64,000 nucleotides of DNA, from assembly GCA_022925895.1 (NCBI GenBank), contig JAKSYS010000881.1, positions 682,001 to 746,000 on the forward strand, read 5' to 3'. Source of the DNA: Fragilaria crotonensis (Eukaryota > Bacillariophyta > Fragilariophyceae > Fragilariales > Fragilariaceae). The notes under the pieces were generated by a model, which ran no database searches, had not been told where the DNA came from, and saw only the letters and a program-made list of their open reading frames with translations. Each line of letters starts with the position of its first letter. Position 1 is the stretch's first letter. Made by a program: the position numbers and the translations under genes. Shown here one piece after another: positions 1 to 12,200 of the stretch.

Positions 1-2
1 AC

Positions 3-377
3 ATCCCCATAAATGCTGTGATGCTGGCATCGAAAGGTGTGGCAGTGATTTCTCGAGTGAGCTCTAATCAAGTGTTGCAGCAGCTACGGGATGCGGCGCT
101 GCAGTATGGGACCGACTGCCTCGGGTTCTCGGTGGACAAAATGGGCACTCATTCCCTGATTGCAGGGACAGCGTTGGCTATGCATCTTGCAGGAGTACCG
201 ACAGCCACAATACAGCTCATCGACAGGTGGAGGAGCCAAGATTTCTTGCGTTACCTTCGGACCCAGGTACCCCATATGACAAGGGGCGTGTCCACAAACA
301 CGACAAGTACCCCAAATTTCTTCACCGTATTGGGGAATCCCACCAAGGACAATCTCCAAGACGAGAGTACCATCTAA
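3..377 (+). mobile_element. Tyrosine recombinase C-terminal remnant (Crypton- or DIRS-like), cut by window start
   Basis: An open frame enters from the window edge and encodes the C-terminal part of a tyrosine recombinase of the kind common in diatom genomes. The recognisable block is the stretch around GTHSLIAGTALAMHLAGVP followed by IDRWRSQDFLRYLRTQV, which corresponds to the helix with the catalytic His region and the final helix with the Tyr. Such domains occur in Crypton DNA transposons and in DIRS retroelements; no reverse transcriptase or terminal repeat is visible here, so the class cannot be decided. The piece looks like a fossil. Confidence 0.6.
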
Positions 378-691
378 ATTGGCTAAATGCGAAAACTATC
401 CTGAAAAGGAAGGAAACGCGGTGAGGAAGCGTTAGGATTGAATTACCGCCATGGCATTAAGCCTTGAGGGACAAGCAGCTTTGGGAAGAGGAGGCGAAGC
501 GAGCAAACGTTAGACCCCTGAGCCCTGAGTATTCGTACTTGTACTGGAGTATAACCGTATACCGTTCGTTTATTTTTGTACAGTACACTTATACGCTACT
601 GTACTACTAGTAGAGCATAACGCCAACACCAATCCTTGAAATTGTGGTGGTTGGGTACTATAGCAATACCGGTAGTACCAGGTACTCCGGA

Positions 692-730
692 GTACCAGGT
701 ACCAGGTACCAGGTACCAGGTACCAGGTAC
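692..730 (+). repeat. Heptamer tandem repeat (GTACCAG)x5
   Basis: Five perfect copies of GTACCAG followed by GTAC. It belongs to the seven-base-period repeats found in several spacers of this window. Confidence 0.95.
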
Positions 731-762
731 TAGTACCTGGTAGTTTCCACGGTTCGTGTGAT

Positions 763-783
763 ACGCAATACGCAACACGCAAC
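763..783 (+). repeat. Heptamer tandem repeat (ACGCAAY)x3
   Basis: Three adjacent seven-base units, ACGCAAT then two ACGCAAC, 32 bp after the previous heptamer repeat but with an unrelated unit sequence. Confidence 0.9.
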
Positions 784-1019
784 ACGGCACACGTTGATTG
801 GCGCCGGCCTCCCGATGTCCCGATGTTGCGAGTCCATGTACGCGTCCAGATCTGCCATTTGCACCCGATTACGCATTACGACATCATCACGTGAATCGAC
901 GAATAGCGTAGTCCCCTTGCCTTCATCTCTTGATCGGAATCATACAACGTTGAAGCCAGTTTCAAGTGTCATCACGATACGAGAATAGCGGACTCTCGTT
1001 TTGTTTGGCACGAGGAAGA

Positions 1020-4000
1020 ATGTCGAATGTCAAGTCGACCATCGTGGATTATTGGAAAGATGATTTTGTTCCTCTTGCGACGGCTGGCAAAGCAATACTA
1101 CGTGAACTAAGGGAGGACGAAGCTGGTGGTGATCTTCATCGTAGAATCTTAGGGAGTGGAAGCGGTAGCCACTTATACTTTCTTTCTGAACTTGCGTTCC
1201 AGCACGAGAGATCCGTCCCACTTCCGCCTGCTGTTGCGAGTCAAGCTAAATCTGTTTCAAAATCCTTATTGATGGGTCTTCTACCAGAAGCTTCCCTCGC
1301 GTGGATGAGTGTTGACCACAAGCTTTTTCTCTGGAATTTTGATGACCAGGAGGACTTCGTAGATCTGGAAATGGCGAGCAGGCAGTCCGTCGTGAGTGTT
1401 GGAATCGCCAAGCCTAAGAAAGGTACGGCAAAGCTTCTGATCTTGTATTTGATCTTGTTCACGGCCTAACTCAGCTTGCATCCTATGTTTTTACCACCTT
1501 ACTTAGGCATCTTCAAAGAGATTGTTGAATGGTGCTTGGTGGTGTCGACTCTAGACGAGGTAATGCTTTGCGCCTTGGTCGTTCGAGATGGCAAGCTCCG
1601 CATCGTGCCAACGCGATACACGCTCCCTTCTGATGACATCCCGATTGTCAGTGTTTGCGGACTTTCCGATGGCAGAATCTTTATGGGAGGATACGACGGA
1701 TCCTTGTACGAGTTTGAGTACGAAAATCTTGTATCCGAAGGCTTTCAAGTACCGAAGACGAACGAGCAACGATTAAAGGACTACTACGATGGGACAGCCA
1801 CCGGCATTCGGTTGAACGAGTCTAGTCATGCGTATCAAGTAATGCGCAACGGAAAGCGTGCCTTAGTTTCCTTGCTGGGTGGCTCCGAGCGTCCTCAAAA
1901 GTGCCGCAAGTTGAATCACTCATCGAGGGGATTCTCTGCCGTTGCTGGTATGATCGTACCAGATTGGTTGCGAAAGGCTCCGGGTGCTCTTTTTGGCGGA
2001 GCAAACACCGGGCCTTTGGAGAAGATCCTCCATGATGCAGAACGTCAATGCCTGTACACACTTTCTGCCCAAGGTTTCATTTCAGTTTATGACATGCGCG
2101 GTAAGGACCTCACTGTCAGTGCTTCGATTGATTGCGACGCCCTTGCGCGTCAATACCTTTCGGCTGTTGCAAAGGGGCATATGTTTTCGCCTTCATCTTC
2201 AATCGACTTTGTTGGTGGTGGTTCATCAGCACAGGCAGGTGTTGGGGGCATGGACGGTGCCAGATCCATCCTCAAATTGGCAACCGATGTCAAAACGCGC
2301 GTTCTGATTCCAGTCTCCATACATGTCGTGCCTCGGAGTGACAGCAGTCGACTTACACTTCTGGCCGTGACTGCTGGAGGCCTTCGATACTACCTGACCA
2401 GCTTGCCGCCCAGCGTGAATAAGTCCAATCTTGCACCAACCAACAAAATCGTCATGTGCCATATCCGTGCCCCCCCGCCCGTTGACCCTTCAACGGGGCG
2501 CATAAATGAGTCAATGGAGGAACGAGATGCACCGGGTGGGGTGGTACCATGTCTTTTACCCCAGGTATCAGTCGATTCAACGTCCTACGCCGATGGGCAC
2601 TTGTTCCTGGCGCTGCAGAAGCCGCACCGACCTGTGGGGAGCTCAGACATGGAAGTGGGGAATACTATTGTTGGAACCAATGCCGATTTTGTTCTGCGCA
2701 AAGTCGTTAAAAAGGACGATAAGATTGTGAGAGAGTCGCCAGGAGGTGTCACCGAAACAGTTTCCCTTCCGGCTGCAATTCTGCCTGGTGGTCGAATCAT
2801 GGATTCAGCGGCAATCGGATACTCTCGCAGTTCGCCATTGATGAGGTTGATACTCCATTCCCATACACCCTCAGACAGTGAATTGAGTGTTGGGCTCGTT
2901 CCTTCTTATTTTCCCAGGGTCGTAAGAAATCTGAATGATGAGAAGAAATCGGATGAAGCCACGCCTACGACCTCCGTTGAAGTTGCGCGCTCAACCGCAT
3001 TGGGGAACACCTTAGTGTCAAGACCATCACGGAGCGGCATCGCTTTGAAGGTATTCTCGAATTTCTTGTTGTCCCGGCCGCTCGGGTACGGAATCACATT
3101 GCACACAGCCCTAAGTCGCTCGACAAATGCTTCTCAAGAACGTCAATACAGAATATCCAACCGATACGGGTCTGGTGGATTCAGCTCCACAGCCGGTGAA
3201 TACGTCAAAAAGGACATATCACTAGGTGTTTCGGACCACCACAAGTCTGCACGCCTCAGTTCATGGTTACTGTGTCCATCACTTGTCCCACTTGACGAAA
3301 TAGCGTTAGCTCACGTCCTCCCACCCATGCGAACAATTGCAGTCAGTGTCGGAGGAGTGCACTACTTTAAACGGAACACTGTCCTCGCTTGCCTTGCTGA
3401 CGCTCTCATGCGAGCTGGTCCCAACGTTGCACGCGATGCACACGTAGCTGAATTCTTCAACAACTTTGGACCTAAGCAGTTCTGCGCCCTCGCCTTCATG
3501 CTTGCCATTGGTTGTGGACCGTCCATGGGGACTAGCACGGTTTCCGAGTCCATCAAAAGTCGAGCTTACAAAGCAGCTTTTGGGAACGGGGAGAACCGCG
3601 CCTTAAACGGAAGCCTGTGATTGGCGATTCTCGCGATTCGTTTGTTGTTCAAGATAGCTCTTCGGATCCGTTGGTACCAAATGGTTACGAATTCACTCCC
3701 TCTTTCTTGAGCGAAGCAGTGGTCCTAGTAACGTCTCGGCTTCTTCGACCAGTCTGGTTTAAACCAGCGGTTGTTGTCACCGAAGGACAGACAATAAAGG
3801 TAGCCGGGTCATTAGCAAAGAAACTTCCAGCGAAGGTGGAGATACTTCTGGATGACTTAACGCTGGAAGCCGTTCGATCACCTCTTTTTACCTTAATGCA
3901 GCTCATGCAACAACTTTTTCGTCGGGCGGTAGAGGAGGTTCCTGGCGTTGGCTCAACCAACAGTAATCAGATGGATATTGACGAGTCAAGTGTGCTTACA

Positions 4001-6286
4001 GGCAGCATGCGCTATCAAGGCGCATTGCGACTACACGGAAGTGGAAGCGATGTGATGTCGATGGACGAAGCGACTGCAATTGCTCGTCTAATCGAGGAGC
4101 GAAATCTCCATTCGTTGTATCGATTGGTCTCAAGAGCAGTTCAGTTTCTGGACCTCTTGTCTCTTCTAAAGCGTGCCCAAGTTATGCAGGACTTACCTGA
4201 AGTGCAGTGGGGGCTTCTGCATGGTCTAACGATGTCCCAACTGGTCGAAAATAGAGACGGCCAAGAACGAGTTGAAAGCCTCCTTAACTCCCTTGTATGC
4301 AATACCAAGGTCGTTGAAGGCGCCAATGTGACTCTGACGGCCGACTCTGAGCGCCTGGCACAGTCACTTACAAATCAGTGCTTTCTCTATTTTTCACCAG
4401 GTGCCGGGTTCTCGTTTCTGGGCTTCCGCACGGCTTACGAGGCCATGAACTGTTCGCAGATGTCGCCAAGGCGGGCACTACTTTCCCACCAGACTGTCGA
4501 GCACTTCATGAAGGCTGCTAAGTATTGGACCAACGCCCAACTGATTACTGGACGATTCGTGCACAGTGGTGAAGCCGAGTCTTACGAGCAGAAGGTGCAT
4601 CTTGCCACGCAGTGCGACAGTCCTCTCGCCAGAGCGGCATCAGTGCTGCTGAAGATTGGCGAATACATAGCGATCGTCGACATTTGCATTCTCACTGCGG
4701 CCAACTTTCGTGGCGGCGCTGCTGCCAGCCTTGCCTTAGGTGCTCAAAGCACAGGTTTCCAGTGGGAGAAAAGACTGTACCATTATTCAAAGACTGGCAA
4801 GAGATCTCCAAGTGAGAATGGCCACACTTCTTCAGCTTCGACTGCGATAGTCGTTGGGTCGTCGGTCACCGCCAAGGATGCCATCTCCACGTGTCATGCA
4901 ATTATCTTGCACCATTTACTGACGGTGCTGAAAAGCCCAATCCATGGAAATTTCACGAAAAGCATGGTGTCGGCGTGCGCTGCGTCTCCAGATAAGGACT
5001 TCAAGAAGGCATTTTTCGAATTCCTCGTCGAGACCAAGAACGAGAGCTTACTGGTGAAAATCGACAGTCCCGACGTCGAGACCTGGCTCGATGGAAAGAA
5101 AGACCCGCACTTGAAGTGGCAATACTACATTGCACACAGAAAGTACTCAGAAGCTGGGAACTTCACGTGGAATCTGGCCATTGATGTGAATCAGACGTTG
5201 TCGTTGGATGATAGAATCCTTTTCCTCGAGCGATCTGAAAGTTCGTACAACAGCGCCATCGTCGCTCTTCGCAGTCAGAGCGCGCATGATGCCATCACCG
5301 AGCTCGACACCCGTCGAATTCTCGCAGCGGAGCACCTTGATATCGCTCGTCTGCAGCAGCGCACACTGAAGGCAATCGAATCCCTTGGTCTCGGTGCCGA
5401 CCTCGACGAAGGAAAACTGCATCTCTTGAAATCGAGACTGGTTGATGTTTCGACTCTCTACAACGACTACGCTGCTGAATTGGAGCTTCATGATGTGTGC
5501 CTGCACATCCTGCGATCATGTCGTCACGACTACGAGCCGGACAAAATTGAGGTGTTGTGGCAGAAGATTATCTGCCAGGAAATTCTACCTTGCACAACTC
5601 GTTCAACGGCGTCTTACAATTTCCTCCGTACTCTTGCCGGCGATGACTCGAGGGCTGTTAAACTTCTGTCTGCCGATGCACAGGACAACATCAATCCGTT
5701 GTTTGAGGATGGGTTATGGCTTGACAGAGTGAAACGGGTTGTCATCGCGCTCGGCAGTGAATTGTATGGGAAAGGGTTTGAATTCATTGTACCAGTGGTA
5801 TTCATGGTGATGACATTGGAAGGTAAGTATCCAATAATTGTTCACAATGCCACATACAATGCGCCAACTCAGCTTGTTGCTACAGGGTTGCGGCATGCTC
5901 TCCGGGCATCTCCTTCCCCACCATGGCCTTTGCAGATCCTACTTTCCATTGGAGTCTCATTCCCAAACCTACTTGATTCTTATGAGGCTATTGTAGAGGG
6001 AGAAGTGAGAGCTCTAATGGGTCGGCCTGATGCGCTGCGTCAATTCTTGAGCCTCAAGAGCATCGTGGAGCTTCTTGAAGAATGGGTGAATGTAGCTTTG
6101 AACGGAGTCACCGACAATCGGGCGTACCGAGAGTTGTCCGACACCGCGGTTTCTGACCGCCTAATGAGTCGTATTGATGAGTTCAAGTCTAGTTTGGAGG
6201 GTTTGGCCTGCAGAGGGGGAGGTGACGAATTGCAACGAGTTATTGATCGACTTGTACGAGTCGAGGAGACAATTCGAAGATTGTAA
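1020..6286 (+). CDS. NUP155: Nucleoporin Nup155/Nup170 homologue (three, perhaps four, exons)
   Basis: This encodes the inner-ring nuclear pore scaffold nucleoporin Nup155/Nup170, an N-terminal beta-propeller followed by a long alpha-solenoid. The diagnostic N-terminal block reads GLLPEASLAWMSVDHKLFLWNF and continues into VGIAKPKKG and EWCLVVSTLDEVMLCAL, as in Nup155 of animals and yeast. Exons inferred from frame and splice sites: 1020-1422, 1507-3616 and 3712-6286. The first intron is 84 nt (GTACGG...CTTAG, phase 1). The second is 95 nt (GTGATT...TTCTTGAG, phase 2) with a pyrimidine tract. The product is about 1695 residues, longer than human (1391). A further 63-nt stretch at 5823-5885 has consensus splice ends and is in frame, so it may be a third intron. 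The ATG at 1020 is the first in frame; an upstream exon is possible. The gene is convergent with the cytochrome b5 gene, 109 bp apart. Confidence 0.88.
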
Positions 6287-6395
6287 CCAGTTGTAGTGGC
6301 CATAGCCCAAAAGCAGGTCGCCCAGTTGCACTGAGCTATTGAGCACGTCCCAAGTAGTCTAATTCTATCATTGTTACAGGCTACATTAACACTCC

Positions 6396-6974
6396 TTAAC
6401 TGATGATACACTGTTCGTCTTTTCCAAAACTGCTTTTGTGAGATCGGCATGGGCAGAGCTTGCCGACCCTGTGCTTCCTCCACAGTCGACGAGCGCCCGG
6501 CGAGTGAAAGTCAAAGTCCACCGAGCAATCTGCTTTGCCACCGGATTTCTTCAGAATGCTCATTTGGCCACCTGGATGCTTTGAAATGTACTGAGTGGCA
6601 TCGTAAATAGTATCACCAACCAGTAACCAAGCTGACTTTGCGTGGTCATGCCGACGAATCTGACAGAGAGTGTAGTACTTCTCATCATCGGCTCTGGAAA
6701 GAAACATAGAGCACGGAATAACATTCTCAAGAGGCTTCTTGGCACAGGCTGGGCAGTTTTCCATGCTACATCTATCAGCGCAGTGAGGACACGAATCACA
6801 GGCTTCTGCTGGAACTCCGTAGTATGCAGGAGTGAATTCCCACGACTCCAGTGCAATGCCTGACTTCATTGTCTCCACATTCCGCGGACTGGCAACAACG
6901 ATCTGGTGATGTAATGGAACATTCAAATGAACCACATGCTCTGAACTTGACGAAGCGATGGCCATGGCAGTCAT
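6396..6974 (-). CDS. Cytochrome b5-domain protein with a cysteine-rich cluster
   Basis: A 192-residue protein with a C-terminal cytochrome b5-like haem-binding domain (about residues 113-175). The HPGG motif has the first axial His at 133; the second is probably His157 in [12 protein letters not shown]. Such domains carry one electron for desaturases, hydroxylases or reductases. Upstream of it is a dense cysteine cluster at residues 59-77 ([11 protein letters not shown] then ENCPAC), with another Cys at 88, which could bind zinc or an iron-sulphur centre; this is inference from spacing only. No clear transmembrane tail follows the b5 domain, and the C terminus has further cysteines (CPC). The start is the ATG at 6974; the frame is open slightly further upstream without another ATG. 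Confidence 0.75.
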   Translation of the reverse strand: MTAMAIASSSSEHVVHLNVPLHHQIVVASPRNVETMKSGIALESWEFTPAYYGVPAEACDSCPHCADRCSMENCPACAKKPLENVIPCSMFLSRADDEKYYTLCQIRRHDHAKSAWLLVGDTIYDATQYISKHPGGQMSILKKSGGKADCSVDFDFHSPGARRLWRKHRVGKLCPCRSHKSSFGKDEQCIIS

Positions 6975-7628
6975 TATCTGGCGGATCTCCAAGAAAACCG
7001 CACAAGTGAAAACAAAGACTGTCTCCAACTATAAGTTGTGTCCACTTCGTCGTTCCCTTCTCTGACGACGTTTGTGTTAGGTCGACCAGGACATGTCGGT
7101 ATGTGGCCACAACAGGTCGGGTTCGTGTTTTGGTTGAAACAAACGAGAATTCGATGGGTTGCTCATGTCAGTATGATGTCATTTCTACTCCATTTTACCA
7201 ACTTTATTGCCCCCGTCTGCAATAAAACGAAAGTGACGTGCTCAAGGCACGCTCCGTGCTCGTGCTCATCGAAAATGCGCAATCCCCGTGACCCGTGACC
7301 TGCGAAGTCTCTCAGTCACGCGCGACTTGGAGTTTGGAGCACAGACCACTTGATGCTCTCCTCTAGAGGCAATAGTGAACCTTATTCCGAATCAAAGACA
7401 CAGACAAGCGCCTGGCCATGCCTTCTTACCATTTCAGACCAGTCACGTCACAAATGACGAAATGATGACGTTTGCATCTGACAAACTCTTACCGACGTCA
7501 CAAGAATGCTTTCGTCACGCAATCTTTCTTCACAACCAGACTCTCCAATGCGTTCTCTTGACAGAATTCTCATAATACTTCGACAAACCTTCCTCATCAC
7601 TTTCATCACCTTAATCACATCCACCATC
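6975..7628. other. Spacer between divergent cytochrome b5 gene and mini-gene
   Basis: Divergent intergenic region. I see no conserved coding frame, RNA gene or repeat in it; it presumably holds both promoters. Confidence 0.5.
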
Positions 7629-7727
7629 ATGTCAGGAAAGACTGTTGCTATCATCGGCACTGCTGCCATCGCTGTTGGCGTTTCTTTGTACATATTCAAG
7701 AAGTCAAAGGACTCGAAGAAGGAGTAA
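7629..7727 (+). CDS. Putative 32-residue membrane peptide, similar to first exon of the deaminase gene at 17304
   Basis: A very short frame starting at an ATG (ACCATCATG) encodes one hydrophobic helix followed by a basic tail: MSGKTVAIIGTAAIAV then GVSLYIFKKSKDSKKE. It resembles the first exon of the deaminase gene at 17304-17401 in length, start, helix position and basic tail (about 10 of 32 identical positions), and the apparent 5' splice site lies at the same phase (GA|GTAAGT here, GA|GTACGT there). A plausible 3' splice site, a strong pyrimidine tract plus CAACAG, ends at 8002. Splicing would rebuild GAG TAA, so the same peptide would be made with or without splicing. It could be a genuine single-pass micropeptide or a truncated relative of the deaminase gene. 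No other family is recognised. Confidence 0.4.
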   Translation: MSGKTVAIIGTAAIAVGVSLYIFKKSKDSKKE

Positions 7728-8672
7728 GTTGGGATTTCGCCCCGTCTCCCATGCCCCGTCCCAACTGGGTTTAGAGTTGACGACTATGTTGTATAAGACG
7801 TCGATCACGCACTGCCGACGAGTCACTTTCTGTAATCCAGCGCATTTCAACTGTGGAATTTTCCCTTTTCCCAGCGTTACTCGGTTGTTTCTTGAAGGCT
7901 CGAGCGGTCATGTTGGAACGGTGAAATCTTGTCTGGATTGAATTTCTTTCTTCTGAAATGAGCTTGCTGATGCTATTATACTGATTTTTCTCTCGCCAAC
8001 AGGTAAATTGGATCTGGTCCAGGGTGTGGACTTTAGGACAGACTTCAATTGAACGCTACGTTGTTTTCTTCGAGAGTTGAAATGCTTCTATATCTAGCCA
8101 CGGGAACAGTTTAAAATAGGGCTTGTTGTGCAAATCGAAATATGGATTTATCACGGAGTAGCGAACTTGATTTGTGTCTCCCGTAGGGAAAGGAACTTGT
8201 AGGATGTTGGCGAGACACTCGCCGTTGAGACGGGGTCTCTGGTGGTTGGTGACCATGATTGAGCAAGCCAGTACAGCGGAATTGGATGGTGCATCCTCAT
8301 CGAGTTCGGATTCTGGTTTGCGCCTACACTTTTCTTACCATGTGGCAGTGACGCAGCTGTGTTACGTCGCGTTGGTTGGTCGGGGGTCAACAGTTCAGAA
8401 CAATTGACGCGCATATGCACGTACGTGTGTGCACGGAACTAATGCTGTAGAGGGGACGGTCCTTTTATTGACAGTTCGTCGTAGCAGTACTGTTGGGCGT
8501 ATACGTAATACGTTTACCAGTACTCCAGCACTAAATAGAGCACATACTTGTACCAGGTACTGGTGGACCAGTATTACTAATAATTACTGTACGTATGTAG
8601 CTCATGATGTTCGCACCGTTCCCAGTTCGCAGTACTCCCAACTCATCAAAGTACCGGTACAGTAGGTACCAG
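7728..8672. other. Spacer with candidate intron tail and GTAC cluster
   Basis: Holds the possible intron of the mini-gene (to 8002) and then non-coding DNA. From about 8455 to 8672 GTAC palindromes are frequent, and the Copia element has inserted within this cluster. No further gene is seen. Confidence 0.5.
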
Positions 8673-9266
8673 TGACAGTGTTCGTGTGATCGGTACACGA
8701 GTACTGGCCGACGGTAGACTTAAGGTTAGTAGGACCTAGAAGTCTAACGTTGGACTTGACGGGTGAGGAAGCGAACCTGACGGATCGTCCAGCTTTGGGC
8801 GATGGTGTTTTGTAGACATACACCATGGCGGTAGATTTGTTGATACAAGGATGTAGAAATGTAGATGCTAACTAGTAAAGGCCTTTACTGTTTTTGGTTT
8901 GTGGAAATTATAAGATGAAATAGAGATGAAAAGTGAAGGTGAGACTTGCAACATTAGTTGGAGTCTCACAAATGAAGTGTTGTCTTAGTCCCACTTCCTG
9001 AGTGGTGTTTGGGAAGTGTTGTCCATAGTAAAAAGAGTGTTGTTGAAGTTATCAACAACACTCATGATTTGAATTACATAGGAAGTAAATTCAAATAGTT
9101 TTGTGTTGCAGACCGGTAGTACCAGGTTCTGATCCGTAGCATTCTATGGGAACGGGTCACGGACAGACTAAGAAAAATAATGGACTGTCTATTGTATTAC
9201 CGTATGGTGTTTAACCTTACAGTAATACGAGAGACAGTGTGACAGAGTGACGGTAGATTCCTAACA
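8673..9266 (-). repeat. Copia LTR (3' LTR of the minus-strand element)
   Basis: 594-bp terminal repeat with TG...CA ends on the plus strand reading (TGACAGTG...CCTAACA). It matches the copy at 15875-16468 except for one base that I could find. The purine-rich run next to its inner edge (AAGAGGGG on the minus strand) is the polypurine tract. The 5 bp outside it, ACCAG, are repeated after the other LTR. Confidence 0.95.
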
Positions 9267-12200
9267 CCCCTCTTGGATCAGATCTCTGGTGGTCCCGGTG
9301 ATGAAAGCATGTGGTCGGGGAGAACGCAGAAGATTTTGGTGAGGTGAGGATCGATTTTGCCGGAGTGTTGGGTTTTGGTGAGGATGTCGGCAAGTTGAGA
9401 GTCACAGGGAATCCAATGAAGTTGGTGAATGCCGTCTTGCTGGCCTTGACGGACGAAGTGGAAGCGGCGTTCGATGTGTCGCGTCTTGCGAGTGAGTTTT
9501 CCATTCTTTGCGATTTGGACGGTGGCTTCATTGTCAATCATGAGGATGGCAGGTATGGAAGGAAGACGTTGGGTTGATTCACGCCATTGTTTGGTGCCAA
9601 GATTGAGCATATCGTAGAGAAGCATTCGGATGTGAGCTGTGGCCATTGTGGCAGAACATGCGGCCATGTATTCAGCTTCAGAAGTAGACATTGCAACAGG
9701 TGTAGGCATTGTAGAATTGGCTTCAATGAGGGCACCATTGTAGAAGATCATGTATCCAACAGTGGAACGGCCAGTGTCAGGGCAGTCTTGCCAGCTGGCG
9801 TCGGAGAAAACGGTGAGATCGGAGTATGGGATACGATGGTGAAGGCAGATGTCATAGATGGATTTGAAGTGCCATCGGGGTAGAATTTGAGAGCGTAGTA
9901 GGGGCGGCGGCGAAGATAGCCGATGAGCCAAGATAGGGCTCGAAAATCAGGTATGCCAGGGGAGATGCATGCTTTAGCAAGTTTGCAGACAGCAAATAGG
10001 ATGTCAGCTCTTGTATTGTATGCAAGGTAGAGGAGAGTGCAGACAGCAGAGCGGAAGGGAAGGCGTTGTTGCTTTTGTTCGACGAGGGTAACGTCAGAGG
10101 CGGTTACGGGGCGGTTATCCTTGCTGAAGGTGTAGTCGGGAGGAAAGGGGGTATCGCGTTCGGGGAATTCGGAATTCGGGTCATAACGTTGGAGAGTATT
10201 CAAAACGTAGCGGTGTTGATCCAGAGTATAGCTTGAGTCGGAATGTTTGTGGATACGCATTTGGAGGAACCATTGCGCAGGGCCGAGGAATTTGACATCG
10301 AAGCGATTGCGGACGGAATCTTCAAATTGTTTTTCGATGGAATCGTTGCTTCCAGCGTAGAGCATATCATCAACGAAGAATAGGAGACGGAGCCATTGAT
10401 TGTGTTTGTCGTATCGGACAAAATAAGACGGTTCGGAAGGAGATTGGATAAAGCCTTGGGAGTAGAGCCATTCCGAAAATTCAATGTTCCAATATTTGCC
10501 GGAGTAGACGAGACCGTAGATTCCTTTGTTCAGTAACATTGGGGAGCCAAAGAATTTAGCGTATTCAGGAAGTGATAGGCGTATTCCAATGGTAGTTTCA
10601 CAAAGTGGCGGCCAATAACTTTGGCTTGGAGGTAGGCACCAATGAAGTCAGCACTCTTGACACTTCTTCTGGATGCACAGATGGTTGCAATGAATAGTTT
10701 GACCCCTCTTGCAGATGCACAGGGTGACCAGGTGTCTTCATACATGAGTGGTTCAACAGGTATAGGTTTTGGAGTGCCAGGTGAATTGGTAGATTCAGCA
10801 ATTTCTTGACGTTGTTCAAGGAGTCGTTGTTGGTTGATGGCTTTGACTCTTTTCAGGAGACGTTTCTCCAGGTCGCCACGGGCGACAAGGCGAGCTTTTA
10901 GTTTGTCAAGTTTTCCAGTTGCAGTTTGTTTTGCTTTGAGCACAAGTTTGACTGGGATAATGAGTTCATCTTTGTGTGGAGTTTGTCCAAGGATGAAGGT
11001 ATCATGGTCAATGAGGTTCTTGATTTCCATTTTGATTGCATGTAGCCAAGCATTGCGGACATTATCATCAAGTTTGAGGACAGCTTTGAGAGACTGAGGT
11101 TCTGGGAGATATTTGTCCACAGGTTCCTGGGGGTTGGCTTGTGGATTGTTGCTGGGAGAGTTGTCAATTGTCATCATGGCAGAGTGAATGGGATCAATAG
11201 TTGGTAGATCTTCATTGCATTCTTGGAAGTAGATGGTCATCATCTTGTGGAGTTGGGAATGATGTTGTTGATGGGTGACAAAGTTGATTTGATGTGGTGT
11301 GGGTGGTGTTGGACCATGTGGAGGAGTTGTATGTTTGATTGCAGCAAGTGGAGAAGGTGGTGGATCATCTTCATGGGCATTGTTATCAGTTTCAGGGATG
11401 GCAGGGAGGGAAGAATGATGGTTGGAGGTATCAATGAAGGTTGATGGTGGGTTACCAAGGTTGGCTGCAGAGCCAGTTTGATGGTAGGTAGATGGTTCAG
11501 AGTTCTCTGGAGTGTCACGAAGTCCATGCGGATTGAAGTGGGAGCGGATGGGTACGGCTCCAGCAAAAGGTTTGGAATCAAAACAGAGAGCGGAGTTGAA
11601 GTCTTCATCGAAGTAGGCATCGCGGGTTATGATGAGGCTTTGGGGTTGGTCTGGCGAGTAGATTAACCAGCCTGCAGAGTTGTCGGGAAATCCAAGGAAA
11701 ATACCGCGGGATGCACGTTGGAGTTGTTGCTTGTAGGTTATAAGTTTGTTGCGGAAGGTTGGTTCGTAGCGTTTGAAGAATGTTGGACATCCGAAGACGC
11801 GGAAGTTGGCGAGGGAAGGCTTGCGTTGAAAACTGTATTGATAGGGAGTTGTTGGGTTGCCATCTTGGTCAATAACATTCTTGGCTGGGCAGACATTGAG
11901 GATTTGAACAGCATAGGCATGAGCATGATGGAAGAATGCACCTCCTAGTCTTGCATTGTTCAGAAGGATGTTGGCAGTGTTGTGGACTTCACGCCATTTG
12001 GCTTCGCAAATACCGTTCATTTCTTGATGTTCAGGTGCTGCAGCTTCAACTTTGATACCAAGTGAAGTGCATTCAGAAATGAATTTGGTTGAGGTGAAAG
12101 CAGATCCAGCATCAGTGCGGATAAAACGGACGGATTGGGTGCGGCCAAGGAGTTCTGTGTCAGTTAGCCATTGCTTTAGAGCAGTAATAATGGAAGCTGT

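Larger units (their letters stand above)
378..1019. other. Spacer with GTAC cluster and heptamer repeats, upstream of NUP155
   Basis: No convincing coding sequence is seen. About 535-735 is crowded with GTAC-centred palindromes (CCGGAGTACC, GGTACCAGGTACC) and contains two short tandem repeats of seven-base period. The rest up to the nucleoporin start is probably 5' flank or UTR; a short upstream exon cannot be excluded. Confidence 0.6.

Noticed and set aside
7038-7575. Short plus-strand frames upstream of the mini-gene
   Set aside because: No similarity or splice structure; they lie in a divergent promoter region.
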